A DNA stretch of 64,000 bases from Pampus argenteus (Eukaryota > Chordata > Actinopteri > Scombriformes > Stromateidae), in contig CM072880.1 in NCBI GenBank assembly GCA_036937835.1, positions 12,592,501 through 12,656,500 on the forward strand, in the 5' to 3' direction. The notes beneath the pieces are model-generated. The model was not told the DNA's origin. It saw only the letters and a program-made list of their open reading frames with translations, and did no database searches. Positions 38,101 through 50,285 of the stretch are shown in pieces. A program made the translations under genes and the position numbers. Each line of letters begins with the position of its first letter. Position 1 is the first letter of the stretch.

Positions 38101-41100
38101 AACGACCCAGGTAGCCCCACAACCATCGCTCCGAAACAGGCCGAAGAAACAGTTCCTTCTTAATTAAGTGACAGGATATCACTAATGTAGTAGAAATCCA
38201 CTGTCTGTAAATACTAAGTGATGCAACATATAGAGCTGCTAGTGATTTTGAAATATTGTCCAATGAAATTTCAAGAGCATATATTTTTTTTAAAAATGTA
38301 TTAAGAAATATTTTGGAGTAAAATTCCTTCAATATTATTTTGATCAAAAATTGTCAACTTTCCACAATCGTAAGTAATTTTATGTTGTTTTTACGTATTC
38401 TTCTGTGTTAAATTTATTCTCTATGTTCATCAAACAAATCATATTCTAATGACAAAATGACTAATTAGCCTTTTACTCTTACTAAGGTCCTTTCACTCAT
38501 TGAATTTTCATTTTTTTCCCCCCTCGTGTCTGCTGTGGATTTGATCAGACACTGAGTTGGTGCGTCTGTTAGCATCAGTGTGTATGCAAGTAGACAAGGA
38601 TAAGTCCAAGCGCCGCGGCAGAGCTTCACTGACCCGCTCCAAAAGCCGACACTCTCTCAACAACGTCCCCGTGCCACCTGACGACAAGGGAGGCCTTAAG
38701 GTACATGAGAAGTTCAACAGCTGTCAGTTTATTTTTCTAAATAGTGATACAATGCTTAATATGATTGCAGTCAATTTAAAACACCCTTTTCTATTGTTTT
38801 TCAAAATTGCCATTCCACAATATACATGTCCAATGACTGGTTGATATAAACATTTGCAGTAAATCATACGGTATTGTTAACTCTTCCTGTGTTTGACTCC
38901 ACCCCCTTGCAGTCCTGGTGGAGCAGGATGTCAAATCGGTTCCGGCGGCTCAAGTTGACTCACACTCTGAGACACGGCCTTTCATCCAATCGCCTGGCTC
39001 CGTTTCCAGACGATGCAGAAACTTCATTGGACGCCACAATGAAGGCGAATATGAAGCCTGCTGGACCGTCTAACGGGGCGCTTGCACCAAGCCCCGCCCT
39101 GGGAGGAAATGACATCAGCACAGCCTGGACAGTTAAGAGCAAAGACACTGGTGAGCCATGGAGTAGCTGAGAGTTTAGAAAAGGCAAAAAAAAAACGCAC
39201 GAGAATAAAATCTCAACCCAAAAAAAGGAAAAGGCCACCTATATCATAAGATACATGCAGAAGAATATGTAAATGATGTTGGTTCCCTTTTTGCAGGTCT
39301 TTGCAGGACATCTTCAGAAAAGGAGGAATTTCTAATATCCACAATGGTGACCAAACTTGAGTTTTTGTATAACGATCTTTTATTTTATTCATATGTTTTA
39401 AGCTAAAGGATTGTACTTTGTAGCTGTTGAAATAAGGATTACTGTCACCATTATCAGTAACAGAGCTGTGTTTTCCATCACCTCTAGCTTAGAAGCGGAG
39501 CCCCGCTGACCCGGCTGCCCAATGACAAGCTAAAAGCGGTGATCCCTCCCTTCCTGCCTCCGTCCAACTTTGAACCGTGGAACTCTGACCGGTCGCGCCT
39601 CCTCAGGGAGGGAAAGAGCGAAGCGCCTCGTCTCCCTATGCCACCCCAGAGGAAACTAAACAGCAGTGGGAACTCGGATATTGTGAGTTTTTGTGCGTGA
39701 AAGCTGTCTCTAGGAGTTTATATGTCTTTGATCGTTTATATCTTATCTCTCCTTTATTCATCAGACGTCTATCAGTCGTGTGGTTAGCAGGTCCATTAAG
39801 TTTCCCAGCATCCCCAAGGGGCCCTCCTCCTCCTCTCCCTCCAACTCTGGTCACTACCACTCCCCCCACTCCTCTGGAGGCTCCAATGGAGTCGCAGGAC
39901 TCAATCGGGACTCTCACAATCGCTCAGGTTCACACATACACTGACAAACACAAACAACGTATTTGTATTATAAAGTACCTGCAACACGATGCATACTCTT
40001 TCTTCTTGCTTCCACCAGGGGGCAGTGCAGACAGTGTTCTCTCCCAGATAGCAGCCCAAAGGAAGAGAGCAGCAGGTTTGATAGATGTGAAGGCTCAAGC
40101 TCCAGAGAAACCGCACACCCAGACACAAAGCCCACCCCCACTTCCAGCCTCAGCACCCAGCCTGCCGCTGCCCGACATCAGCCTCCCTGACATCCACTCG
40201 CACCCCAGCCTGGTGGCCTCTGACATCCACTCGAGACGGGTCTGTGTTCTGATTCCTTTCTCACAAAATGTGCGAACTAGACAAAAAAAAAGTAAATGGC
40301 CCCATATACTTTTCATGTTAGTGAACGGCAGCTAATATCCATTCGCATTTCTTGTAGAAGATAGAGTTGAAGAAGAGACCTCAGTCAGGGAATTCCTCCA
40401 CCTCCAAGAGCACATCGCCCACTCTAACCCCGTCTCCTTCCCCAACGCCTAAACCTCCCGCTGGGGCGGGAGACTCTCTGTCTTCAGCCTCGTCCCATCC
40501 TCGCTCCAAGAGCAGCGGTGGCTCCAGCAGTGGAACCATCACAGATGAAGGTAATACAACACTGAATTCTGGGTCCAATGAAAATAATCAACAAAAATAT
40601 GAAATCTGCACAAATTAAATCTATTTGTGGGCAAGTTTGTCAAGTTTTAGCACTTTCCCTTAAATCGTACTGTATGTTTCTTTTGTTTTTTAGATGAGCT
40701 GTCGAGTATCTTGAAGAAACTGTCGCTGGAGAAATATCAACCCATATTTGAGGAACAGGAGGTATTTTTTATTTTACATTTGACTGCATCACTGACCTGC
40801 AGTGCCTGAAAGGACTGGACGGTTGCTGTTATATTAACCACAGAAAACTGCAAATGTTTATATAATTGCACGTTTTAACGTAGATTTTATCTAGTTTTGT
40901 TTTTCACTTCTTCTAGGTGGACATGGAGGCGTTCCTGACTCTAACAGATGGAGATCTGAAGGAGCTGGGCATTAAAACAGACGGACCCAGACAACAGATC
41001 TTGGCTGCCATCTCAGAGCTCAATGCTGGAAAGGTGCATTTGGTTTAACATATATGGTTTTAAATTTTATCTTATAGTGGTGAAGTTTCCAGTGCTCTCT

Positions 41101-41772
41101 GACCTCAATTTATAGTCTTTTCCATTTCCAGTTTTCCACAGTACGACCCAAAACTATATTATAATAGATTGTTAACATTGTGAGCCAGCAGAAATACGCA
41201 GAATTACTTCGAACGAGGATGGAAATTGTTAACAGTGGATACATACCAGAAGGACAGTATAGCAAGAGCATTGTCTTTGCCTGAGAGTATTGCTGATGTA
41301 TCACGAACGTTGTTGGCTGTCATCAGGGCCGAGAAAGGCAGATCCTTCAAGAGACCATCCACAACTTCCAGTCTTCCTTCGGCAGCAGCGCCAGTAACAC
41401 GAGACAACCAGGACAACCCTGCTGTGAGTGTCGAATGTTAAAGGAATAGTCCATCATTTTGGGAAATACACTTACCGTATTCTTTATTTTGTATCTTTGG
41501 ACTGAGCCAGGCTAGCTGTTTTCCCCAGTTTCTAGTCATTTTGCTAAGCTAAGCTAATCATCATACTCTCTGAAGAAAGCAAATAAGTGTATTTCCCAAA
41601 AAATTTTCAAGTATTTTAAAACTGTGTTTGAAACTCTGATGGAGAAATTGAAAAAAAAAAGTACATGAAAAGACACCATCATAATCTGTCTCCTACTTCT
41701 TTTTTTCTCCACCCTTCATCAGCTCCAACTAATTGGATGAGACATCAGGTTCGTTCCTCCAACAAGAGGTAA
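35185..41772 (+). CDS. anks6: anks6, ankyrin repeat and SAM domain protein 6 (complete, 18 coding exons)
   Basis: Scaffold of the inversin compartment of cilia, partner of NEK8, INVS and ANKS3; loss causes cystic kidney disease in mammals. Exons: 35185-35516, 36025-36243, 36352-36553, 36643-36793, 37571-37615, 37707-37911, 38004-38110, 38549-38700, 38913-39150, 39297-39346, 39488-39682, 39765-39927, 40019-40239, 40358-40550, 40694-40761, 40917-41033, 41327-41423 and 41723-41772. All are in frame, giving about 934 aa. The N-terminal half holds ankyrin repeats (NTALQFASASGHENLVRCLL, GASVLTMAARGGHTHVVKLLL, GWTALMQATYHGNKDIVKYLL). Next come the conserved KSWWSRMSNRFRRLKL and APLTRLPNDKLKAVIPPFLPPS, a Ser/Pro-rich linker, and a SAM domain at about 826-888 ([31 protein letters not shown] in part). 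The final exon is uncertain: reading through its donor gives a stop at 41447-41449. Confidence 0.94.
36821..36900. repeat. possible dispersed repeat in anks6 intron 4
   Basis: The string CAAAATTTGCTTTATTGGCATGATC resembles the start of a frequent fish interspersed repeat. Extent and class cannot be settled by eye. Confidence 0.35.
41457..41601. mobile_element. short element with perfect 18-bp terminal inverted repeats, in the last anks6 intron
   Basis: TTTTGGGAAATACACTTA at 41457-41474 is the exact reverse complement of TAAGTGTATTTCCCAAAA at 41584-41601. The interior (GAGCCAGGCTAGCTGTTTTCCCC and TTTTGCTAAGCTAAGCTAATC) matches what I remember of a very common percomorph repeat. 145 bp, non-coding. 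Confidence 0.88.
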
Positions 41773-42460
41773 CCCAGGAGAGCTGATGAGCACCACCTTT
41801 CCAAGGAATTACACCAAAGGTACTTTAAAAAAAAAAAAGAGTAAAATACCAGTGACCTGTATTCAAGGCACAAATACAATGTCTTCTGAACACCAGTGTC
41901 TCAGACCACTAGAGGTACAAGAGGATACTGCAGCACCACGACCAACCAGACCCTGAATAACCATGTAAAAGTGTTCTGCTTATGGGAGGGTGTGACAGAG
42001 CTGACTGAGCCCAGTCCCCTGCTACTATTTGACATGTGATGTGTGGCAAATAATATTTTTGATGATGCGCATCTACTGGTACGAAGTGGCGAGAAAGCAA
42101 GAAGCACTGAAAAGACGATACGATCAAATACACAGCACGGGGAGAGCGAGATTTTTTTTTTATGTGAACAGAATGAATTTGAGAATGCAAATGTGTTGCA
42201 AGAGAGAGAGAGATTATGAATATAATACATGAATGTAGGTATTAACCAGAGAGACTGTGAGAATGAGACTTTAAAGCAGTTGTAAAGACTAAAAGGGTGG
42301 CTGCACTGAGTGAGAGAGAAAGGAACATTAGCCAAGCATCATCCAGTCTATTGGACTGCCTTTCCCTTGTGTGTTTATGTCTTGAATTTACGGACCACTA
42401 TGTAAACAGATGATTTCTAGCCAGGACTGTGCTGCTGACATGAATAAATAAACATTATGA
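41773..42460 (+). other. anks6 3'UTR
   Basis: No coding frame continues after the stop at 41770-41772. A clear AATAAA at 42443-42448, with a second overlapping copy, gives the likely end of the transcript near 42465. Confidence 0.65.
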
Positions 42461-44830
42461 TGATGCAATAAGTAAATGTTGTTTAATATCTTACTGGATT
42501 TGAGATGAGAAGACGTTTTCAGGAGCGTTTTATGAGCTGTATAAATTTTAGTTTTGAAAGAGGTGCATTGAGCAATAGTTTCCACTGGGCCTGTTCTGTG
42601 TTTTTCCCATCTGGCTCCAGCATTAAATGACTTGTCTGCCTCATGCAGACAGAGGGAGCGCTATATCATTCCCAAACCTCAGTTCCTTGTAATCTATGCC
42701 TTAAATTCAGAGCATGGGCAGTGTTCAGGAATGGGTCAGTCCATAAAAATAAATCATCAGCACTGAGATCATGTCCTGTTTAGGTTGTATCTGTATGTTG
42801 TCTACTGTGTGTGAGAAATTTGAAAAAAATAAATAATAATAATAATTTTTAAATATGTGCCTAAAATGAAACATAAGAGGAACACAAACTGCATTCAGTG
42901 TCCAGCGTCCATTTTAAACGGCTGAAAAACCGAGTTTCAGGTCCAGGTTTGCTGGTCATAAACAAAACAACCATCGTTCCGTGCTGTGAAACCATCTCTC
43001 TTCCACAAGATGGCAGCGACCTTCTATTGATGCAATAAATTACCAGAGTGACATTATCCTGCGGAAATGTTGTACTCCACAGATCCTGTCCTGTGATGTG
43101 TTTGTTTGTGTGTATATATCCTCAATCGCTTCCTGACTGCAAATCTCATCTGCAGCTGCAGTAGTCACATTAACACCCGCTGGAAATAGTTTAGCTGTTT
43201 ATCTCATAATTATCAGCCAATGAGCTGTAGAGGCTTCGTCTAGGAGCTCAAAAGAAGCTTTCTATAAATGAAACGGTTTAAAGACGTGTTTTAATTCAGA
43301 TATTATCATATATTTAGGGGCATGCAAAAGGTTTACCTGCTAGAGAAGTCCATTCTGCGTCTGCGGTGTAGGCTTCATGTTTCCACGTTACATTTGTGCA
43401 TTTTTAAACTATGGTTTGCTTTCTACACGAGTTGTGATGTCACAGAATCACTTTCAAAAAAGCATGCAGAAACTTCCCCTTTCAGCAGATGAATGTGATA
43501 AATATGAGTCTTATAAGTGTCAAACTTTGCACATACGTCATTCATACAGTGAAGCTCAAAACGTCAAAAGGAAGTCATTATTTGTGTTCTTTGAAGCTTC
43601 GGTCAAGCATGTGAACAAGATCAGCTGGGGACTGTGTTGGTTTAAAAAAAACGATGAGCTCTTCAAACCGTCTTCCCTAAAGTTCAGAGCATCCCCGAAA
43701 CACGAGCAAATACCAAAAAAACACTGGCGTTGCTGAAGTTGTTATTGATGACCAGGATATAGACCAGGCCCGACAGGCAGGCGACATGGATCCTGTACAG
43801 TTTTAATGAAAAGCATCACTCAGCGAAGGAAAGCTCTCCTCCTCAGGGTTGTGGCAGAATGAGTGCTCAAGATGTACACGTCATGTGTGAGCTGTGCAAA
43901 GAGAGAAGAGAGAAATACATTTGGAATATATTAATATCGCTGTGGCATGTGGGCAGCAAATGGAGTGACTCATTCAATTTCCTCCCCGATTGTTTTCACT
44001 CACATACGGTTTTGATTGGATTGAATAACATTTAATGATTTTTTTTTTTTTGTAGCTGTCAATACAGTAGTCCGGACGTAGATCACGGGTGAAAGTGGTT
44101 CACAAAGTCAATAGCGCAGATTGCGATGAAGAATCAAGACTTTCTAAGAAAAGTTGAAAAGTCAAATAAGCTTTATCAAAATAAGAAAATAGAGAAACCA
44201 TCTTCTCTTTTCACGAGGATCTTAAATGTGTTTCTTTCTGATGAGATCCTGACAGCCTTAGCCAAGATATCTGCCTCATAGTCTTGGACCTGGTGTCCTG
44301 TCTGTGTTAAAAGAGGCTGACTGAAGGAACCTGAGTTAAAGTCTCAGTTGAGATCCTCAGTAAAGATCCATTTTCATTTGCAGTAAGTGCCAGTTTTCCT
44401 ATCTTCAATCCCTTTTGCTGCAGAAAAATATACAGAGACACACTAAACGGAAAATCCAGGTGGTTCATAGAACATTACACTGAGGAGCCGTTACTGTCAA
44501 CCTGATAATCACAAGTAGATGTGTAAGTAAAACAACCAAAGTCACTCGTCCGGGAAAGAGTGACAGTGTCCCAGTAATGAGTTAGAATACGGTAAATTAC
44601 TCCACTGCAGTCCGGAAATTGACACTTCATTGGAATTTCATTGGAAATAAGTGATTGCCTCAATTTATCTCATGTGTTTAAAAAAGGTCTGATTACAAAG
44701 TAATAATGACTCATGTTGAGATGACATACAGAGGATATTCCAGCATTTAGAAGCTTGTGTCCATTACCATGAAATTCCATTTGTGCCCACATTGGCCTCT
44801 GGCTGTACAAGTGCAGTACAACTACTAGTC

Positions 44831-44867
<37 letters not shown>

Positions 44868-44870
44868 GTG
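44831..44870. repeat. (TG)n microsatellite
   Basis: About 20 dinucleotide units with two TATG interruptions. Confidence 0.95.
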
Positions 44871-46671
44871 TTCTCTCAGCCTGTGCGGAGCAGAGATTGC
44901 AGGATTGAGCCCTCTGGAGCTTTCACTCTGATCATAGTGACCTCATATTTTACACTTTTACTGATTTATTTCTCTCTCGTTTTATCTCCCGCTTCTACGC
45001 AGACGACCTGTCGGCACTCGTACGCATCCATCCATCAGTCTTCGCGGGGTTTTAAACACTTGTTTATTACGGCCACAATTCGTGTAACCTTGCATATTGT
45101 TTGCACCAATGTCCAAACAAACAGTCGCTTCCTGATTTCACAGTAACATTCCACTGTCAACATTTATCTTTGCAAGAGTGACTCATGTAGCTCCCAGTGT
45201 TTCTCAGGATTCTGGCTGTTAAACAACACTGTGGCCCTTTTTTTCTGTCTCTTTGTCCCCCTCTATCTCTTTCTGTGTATACCCCACCCACCACCACACA
45301 CACACACATAGAACCACAGACGGAGCAGATTACAGAGCAACAGAAGCACAGGAGGAACACGACCTTCATCTGACCCTTGTTCTGACCAGACGTTGACCTG
45401 TTGAAAAATACAAATCCAAATGTCAACAAAAGATTATCCGCACAGAGTCCTTCCAACACACAATTTCTCCCTCTCAAGCCAATTGACACAACTCGAGATA
45501 CAAGATAGAAACGTGACTCAAAATACTGTCTTAAATCCAACATCTCATGTCATTTTAATAAGTTTATATTCTGCCCATTATTATTACTTTTTATGGTACT
45601 TGCACACTTTTGAAGATAAACACTCCTCTAGTGAATCTCAGAATGTGACAGTTGTATAATATATTCATCATATCTATACTTTTTCTTGGTTTTGTCGTAT
45701 TCATACTTTGTCTAATATCGGGAACCCATCAGTTAACTGACGACGATTTCATAGCCACATATTTGTTGACAGAGATTATACTTTGTAACATCATGTTTAT
45801 GCATCCCAGGCTGTTTCATTACTGTGCCTTTAAAAAAAAAAAAAAAAAACCCTTCTGAAATAAGGTCTTAGTCACTTCAGGGCCACTGTGTGATTGTATC
45901 AGCATTTGTGCTTGTGTGTTCATTTTGAACTATTGCTTTTGTATCAAGTAAGTGTGTGTGTGTGTGTGTGTACAGTATGTCTGCACGTGATTTCCTGTAG
46001 GTCCTCATGGGCAGAACACACATCCTGTCTGACCTAACAGGACCTCTTGAGCTCATCTGCTGCATTAACTATCTGCTGTCATGGATTATACTCTGCCTCC
46101 ACAAATCCTCACAACGCCATTCCTGCTTTGCACTTGTTCGATTATATGAAGCCTCCACCTCCACTCTGAGTTCAGGGTCATCTGCGAGTGAGCTCGTCAC
46201 CTCTCTTGACCCCCACCACCCCCCCGCCCCGGCCTGTTGTTAGCATCGGACGAAATTTAGGTTTTAATCACAAAGTTACTGGTGTACATTCACTTATCCG
46301 TGTGCAAGATCAAGATACTTATTGAAGATGTTAGCTATATTACTATATGTGAAATTTATGTTTTAAATTGTCATGTTTTGGCAAATAGCAATAGATTCTC
46401 ACTTAGCAATCGCACACCTGCCCTAAATAACAGCGACTGGGAGTTGAAAAGTGTATGTTTGGTTCGTTTCCGATATTGACCATCCCATTAAATATTAATG
46501 TCCATTAGAATCAGACATGTCATGTCACAGCATCTGCATGTCCCCTGAAATCCCACAGTGATGCTAACAGAGACATCTTAATCAATGAAAGCCACACTAT
46601 TGCACCTGGCAGATGGCTTTCAGTAAATCCTATTTGACTCCATTGTCATTATCCTGAAATATGTATTTAGC

Positions 46672-46694
46672 CACACACACACACACACACACAC
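46672..46694. repeat. (AC)n microsatellite
   Basis: About 11 uninterrupted AC units. Confidence 0.9.
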
Positions 46695-47445
46695 TTGCAC
46701 AGCGGACACAGATGTGCACACACAACACACACATACACGGTTGCGTGCAAAGGTCTGCCGCAGCAGCATTAGCAGGGCTTTAAGCCCAAGGCTAATCTGG
46801 AAGGCAGTTTGGATAGTGTTGCCAGTGGATTTGCATTGATACCATGAGCATCCCTGTAGCTTTAATGGCAGCCACCGACAGTGTTAACAGGACCTCAGGA
46901 CCTCTTCAGATCCCCTGCTCCACCTGTCACAACAAATACCATCGCCCCCGATGGACACCGTGTTACAACAAGCATGATGGGCAACCATCTGCTCTGTCAA
47001 AGGTGAAACCCGACCAAACGCGTGGCTTTCGAGACCGTGCTAAGAATAAGGTCTTAACACAAGGTCAGGCAAGAAGGAACAAAATGACGATTAAGAGACA
47101 AATGTATCGGGTTCCTCTGTCACACAAACCTCAAGCACGAGACAGTTGTCCCGCTTGCTGTTGCAGTTTCGTTAATGCATTAGATCTCACATTATTGAGC
47201 ACCAGCGGTGATTAAACAGCGATTTACTCGACACTCACTGTGCTGCCAAAAGGGCTCTGTGGCCTCTGAAGGTTTCATTATCTTGCAGATTAACGTTTTT
47301 AGCTACACAAACATTTCTCTGAGCTCTTTCAGAGATAGAAATCTGAGTAGGTGGAGCCAAAGCACCACATCTCAGCCAAGTGACTTTTTTTAGTCACGTA
47401 TTCTAAATGAGAATATATATATATATATGATGATAAGATAAAGAT

Positions 47446-47468
47446 AAAAAAAAAAAAAAAAAAAAAAA
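47446..47468. repeat. poly(A) run
   Basis: Twenty-three A following an AT dinucleotide tract; possibly the tail of an old retroelement, but no body is recognisable. Confidence 0.85.
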
Positions 47469-48144
47469 GAAAAGCACATTGCTCCGGGGGTGTTTTTCAT
47501 ATTGCTATATGTGTTTGTGTTATCACATCATCAGCAGGGGGATTCTGCTCTACTATGTCATCTTTATTTCATGAAGGTTACTGTATCTCAGCCAAGGGCT
47601 TGCATGATTTATTTCACATAAATCCACAATATGCAGTGTGTTCACCGTGTTTGTAGTGCATGAGTGTGTACACCGGGGTGCGGTGCAGTGGGGCTGCCAC
47701 ACAAACACACTTTTGTGTTTCTATTCTCAGTTGACTGCTCTTGTTTCAATGACAGGACGGATTGCAATGGCACCATTTATTGGGTTAAAGGTTTACAAGC
47801 GACCATAAAAATATAAAAATAAAAATAAAAAACACAGATGAACTTTTGAAGGTTACAATCAATGTGCGTCACAAAGCAGAAGCACACAGAGAAGCATGTA
47901 TTTGATGGTTTGGTTTTAATTGGCCTAGGTCAGACAGGGGAGGTTTTAAAAATATATATATATAAATCATATTTTAATGCTGCTCATACCACACATTACT
48001 TCAAATTACAGCACTTATACCCATTCAGAGTAGTGACTCTGCACTGGCGTGACACAGGCTCTTTACTGACATCGAAGCAGCGTTTAACAGTGTGTATCCT
48101 TCAGTGGTTTGTTTGCACGCATGTGTGCAGAGAACATCCTGCAG

Positions 48145-48146
<2 letters not shown>

Positions 48147-48181
<35 letters not shown>
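48147..48181. repeat. (AC)n microsatellite
   Basis: About 17 uninterrupted AC units. Confidence 0.95.
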
Positions 48182-48184
<3 letters not shown>

Positions 48185-48326
48185 TACTGTGCTTCACATT
48201 TTGCAGTACTGTACTGAGTGCTACAATCTTTACAGTTTGAAGTCACAATGCAATGATCACATTGTAACATGGGCTTCTGTGTGTTTCATCGCTCAATTAA
48301 TCAATTAATAAATAACATTCAGTACC

Positions 48327-48330
<4 letters not shown>

Positions 48331-48363
<33 letters not shown>
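48331..48363. repeat. (ATT)n microsatellite
   Basis: About 11 uninterrupted ATT units. Confidence 0.95.
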
Positions 48364-48364
<1 letters not shown>

Positions 48365-48769
48365 TACAATCGATCGAGTGAACCAGATCATCGCAGCACT
48401 TCCGGTGATATCATCCAAAACAAGATAAGATTGCAGCTTAGAGAAAAGGCTGTTCGATCATTTCTGTTAAAGTGAAAGACAAAATGCAACGTACACCGTC
48501 TAACGGGCCCGTTAACGTGGACAAAAACAACGTTAAACGTTAAAGTAACCTGGCCGTGGCTTTCATTAGTCCTTTCATACCCGCACTGGTGTCACATTTG
48601 ATTCCAGTTTAGTTTTGATGGTATAATCTTATTTAAATCTGTCCCAGCAGAGCCAACTGGATCCTCTCAGTTAATTAATTATGTGTTATAAAAAAGCCCA
48701 ATTCCGTCCAGCGTAGAATGACAGGTTCAGGTACTGCAGGTTTTCCTTTATAGGTCGTGTATCTCTTCT

Positions 48770-48925
48770 CTCCTTCAACGGGCTGCTGCAGCAAAATCCT
48801 CCGGTCCGTGAGCGCAGCCGACCGCGGAGAGACTCTGTGTGAAGCCGGAGATCTGCGAGTCTGCTGCCCTTCGCGTGTGATCCCTCCCCTCGCCCTGTGC
48901 GCGCGTGTGTGTGTGTGTGTGTTGG
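48770..48925 (+). promoter_or_regulatory. candidate ahrr promoter / non-coding first exon
   Basis: A local GC- and CpG-rich island in an AT-rich setting (CCGGTCCGTGAGCGCAGCCG, GACCGCGGAGAG, GAAGCCGGAGATCTGCGAGT). A perfect xenobiotic response element core TCGCGTG lies at 48871-48877. It is 1.4 kb upstream of the first coding exon. AHRR genes in other vertebrates are induced by AHR through such elements. Promoter status is inferred from composition and position only. Confidence 0.35.
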
Positions 48926-49060
48926 TACGGGTCGGGTTGGGCTGCTGCTATCTTTCCGTACACCTCGTAAATATGAAAACTACCTACGCATTTGTAATGA
49001 TTTGAGTGGTAAAATAAATGTAGTTTAAAGCGCATTAATATCTAATGTAGAAGAATGTAG

Positions 49061-49119
49061 ATAATAATAATAATAATAATAATGTATTATTATTAATAAT
49101 AATAACATTAATAATAATG
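49061..49119. repeat. (AAT)n microsatellite
   Basis: Imperfect ATA/AAT repeat, partly self-complementary (AATAATAATGTATTATTATT). Confidence 0.9.
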
Positions 49120-49350
49120 TGTAAGTCCAACAGAAGGTGTAGCAACAGATTAAAGTAGACATGGCAACGCGATAATGTTTACTCAAATGTGGAAAATATG
49201 AGCAACAGCCTGAGAAAAATGTCAACATCTAGTTTCCGAGAATGTGAGACGTGAAGGCAACACGGCCGCAAAACAAATGTAAATGAAAACAATAAAAAAA
49301 ATGCAATCTTCCCACATGCTGTTGTGCACCTGAAAGCAGCATAAGCCTCG

Positions 49351-49417
49351 TGTATGTGTGTGTGTTAGTGTGTGTGTGTGTGTGTGTGTGTGTTAGTGTG
49401 TGTGTGTGTGTGTGTGC
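49351..49417. repeat. (TG)n microsatellite
   Basis: Compound TG repeat with two GTTAGTG interruptions. Confidence 0.95.
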
Positions 49418-50129
49418 GCCTGAGCTCTGTTTGTGAGGCAGAGAGTTGCGTGCGAAGAGCTCGACATGTCATTCAGAGGAATCCGCCACCTGAAACGCGA
49501 GGAAGTGAAGGCGACTCAATTGGGTATAAAGCATCAGCCAACATCTGCCCCTTCAGCAGTGCAAAAGTTGATGAAAACATCAGCTCGGAGCTCTTATACG
49601 ACCTCTCCGGTTCATTTTGATTTCCTTTGGATTTATCATTTGGCATTACCGAGTCGGTGCACCCTGGGAGACGCATCTATTTCTCTGCACTTATACTGAA
49701 TGAGACTCAACAGCCAACATAATACTGGAATTAACTGACAGCCGCAGAGCGTTTGGGTCAGTGCTTCTGCTTTTTGCTGTGATTTTAAATTCTTGCTTTA
49801 ATTAATGTGAAATAACATTGTTATTTTGCTGTTTATTTTTGTTTTCAGGGATGCATTTTGTGCACTATTTGCAACTATTTATTAGATAAGTTTGCTCCGG
49901 TGTGTGTTTTATTCTTTGGCACTGAGCATTTATTAATATATGCTATTGAACTTCGACATGCTGTCATATTTTGATCATTCAAATGTTGTTTTTGTTTTAA
50001 TTCTAATCATAGTCTAATTGGGATTTTTTTTTTTTCACTTTAATTTTAGGGACTCTCATATTTACTTCATATTTCACCTCAAGGAATGACCTTTAATGAC
50101 ATAATGTGCAACATCTAGTCTGAACATGC

Positions 50130-50178
50130 TCTCTCTCCATGTCTCTCTCTATCTATCTCTCTCTCTCTATCTCTCTGT
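50130..50178. repeat. (CT)n/(CTAT)n repeat
   Basis: Imperfect CT tract with CTAT units, about 110 bp before the ahrr start codon; it may also act as a long polypyrimidine tract for a nearby acceptor. Confidence 0.85.
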
Positions 50179-50285
50179 CATATATAGGCCTGTTGTTTAA
50201 CTTTATCTCTTCAGCATGTAAAGTTAAAGTTAACGTTGTCGTTCTCATCAGCAGCGCACCTGTTACCTCCACGGAGTGCAAGGCC

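Larger units (their letters stand above)
42461..50285. other. gene-poor stretch upstream of the ahrr coding start
   Basis: No recognisable coding exon in 7.8 kb. It holds many microsatellites and an unassigned set of weak exon-like signals on the minus strand at 43.8-45.4 kb (see findings). A CpG-rich segment near 48.78-48.92 kb is the best candidate for an ahrr promoter and non-coding first exon. Confidence 0.55.

Noticed and set aside
43377..43736. 119-codon plus-strand open frame
   Set aside because: No family resemblance and AT-rich composition like its surroundings; likely chance.
46844..47215. 123-codon plus-strand open frame (MSIPVALMAATDS...)
   Set aside because: No recognisable family or domain, no Kozak or splice context of note, and a length expected by chance in 64 kb.
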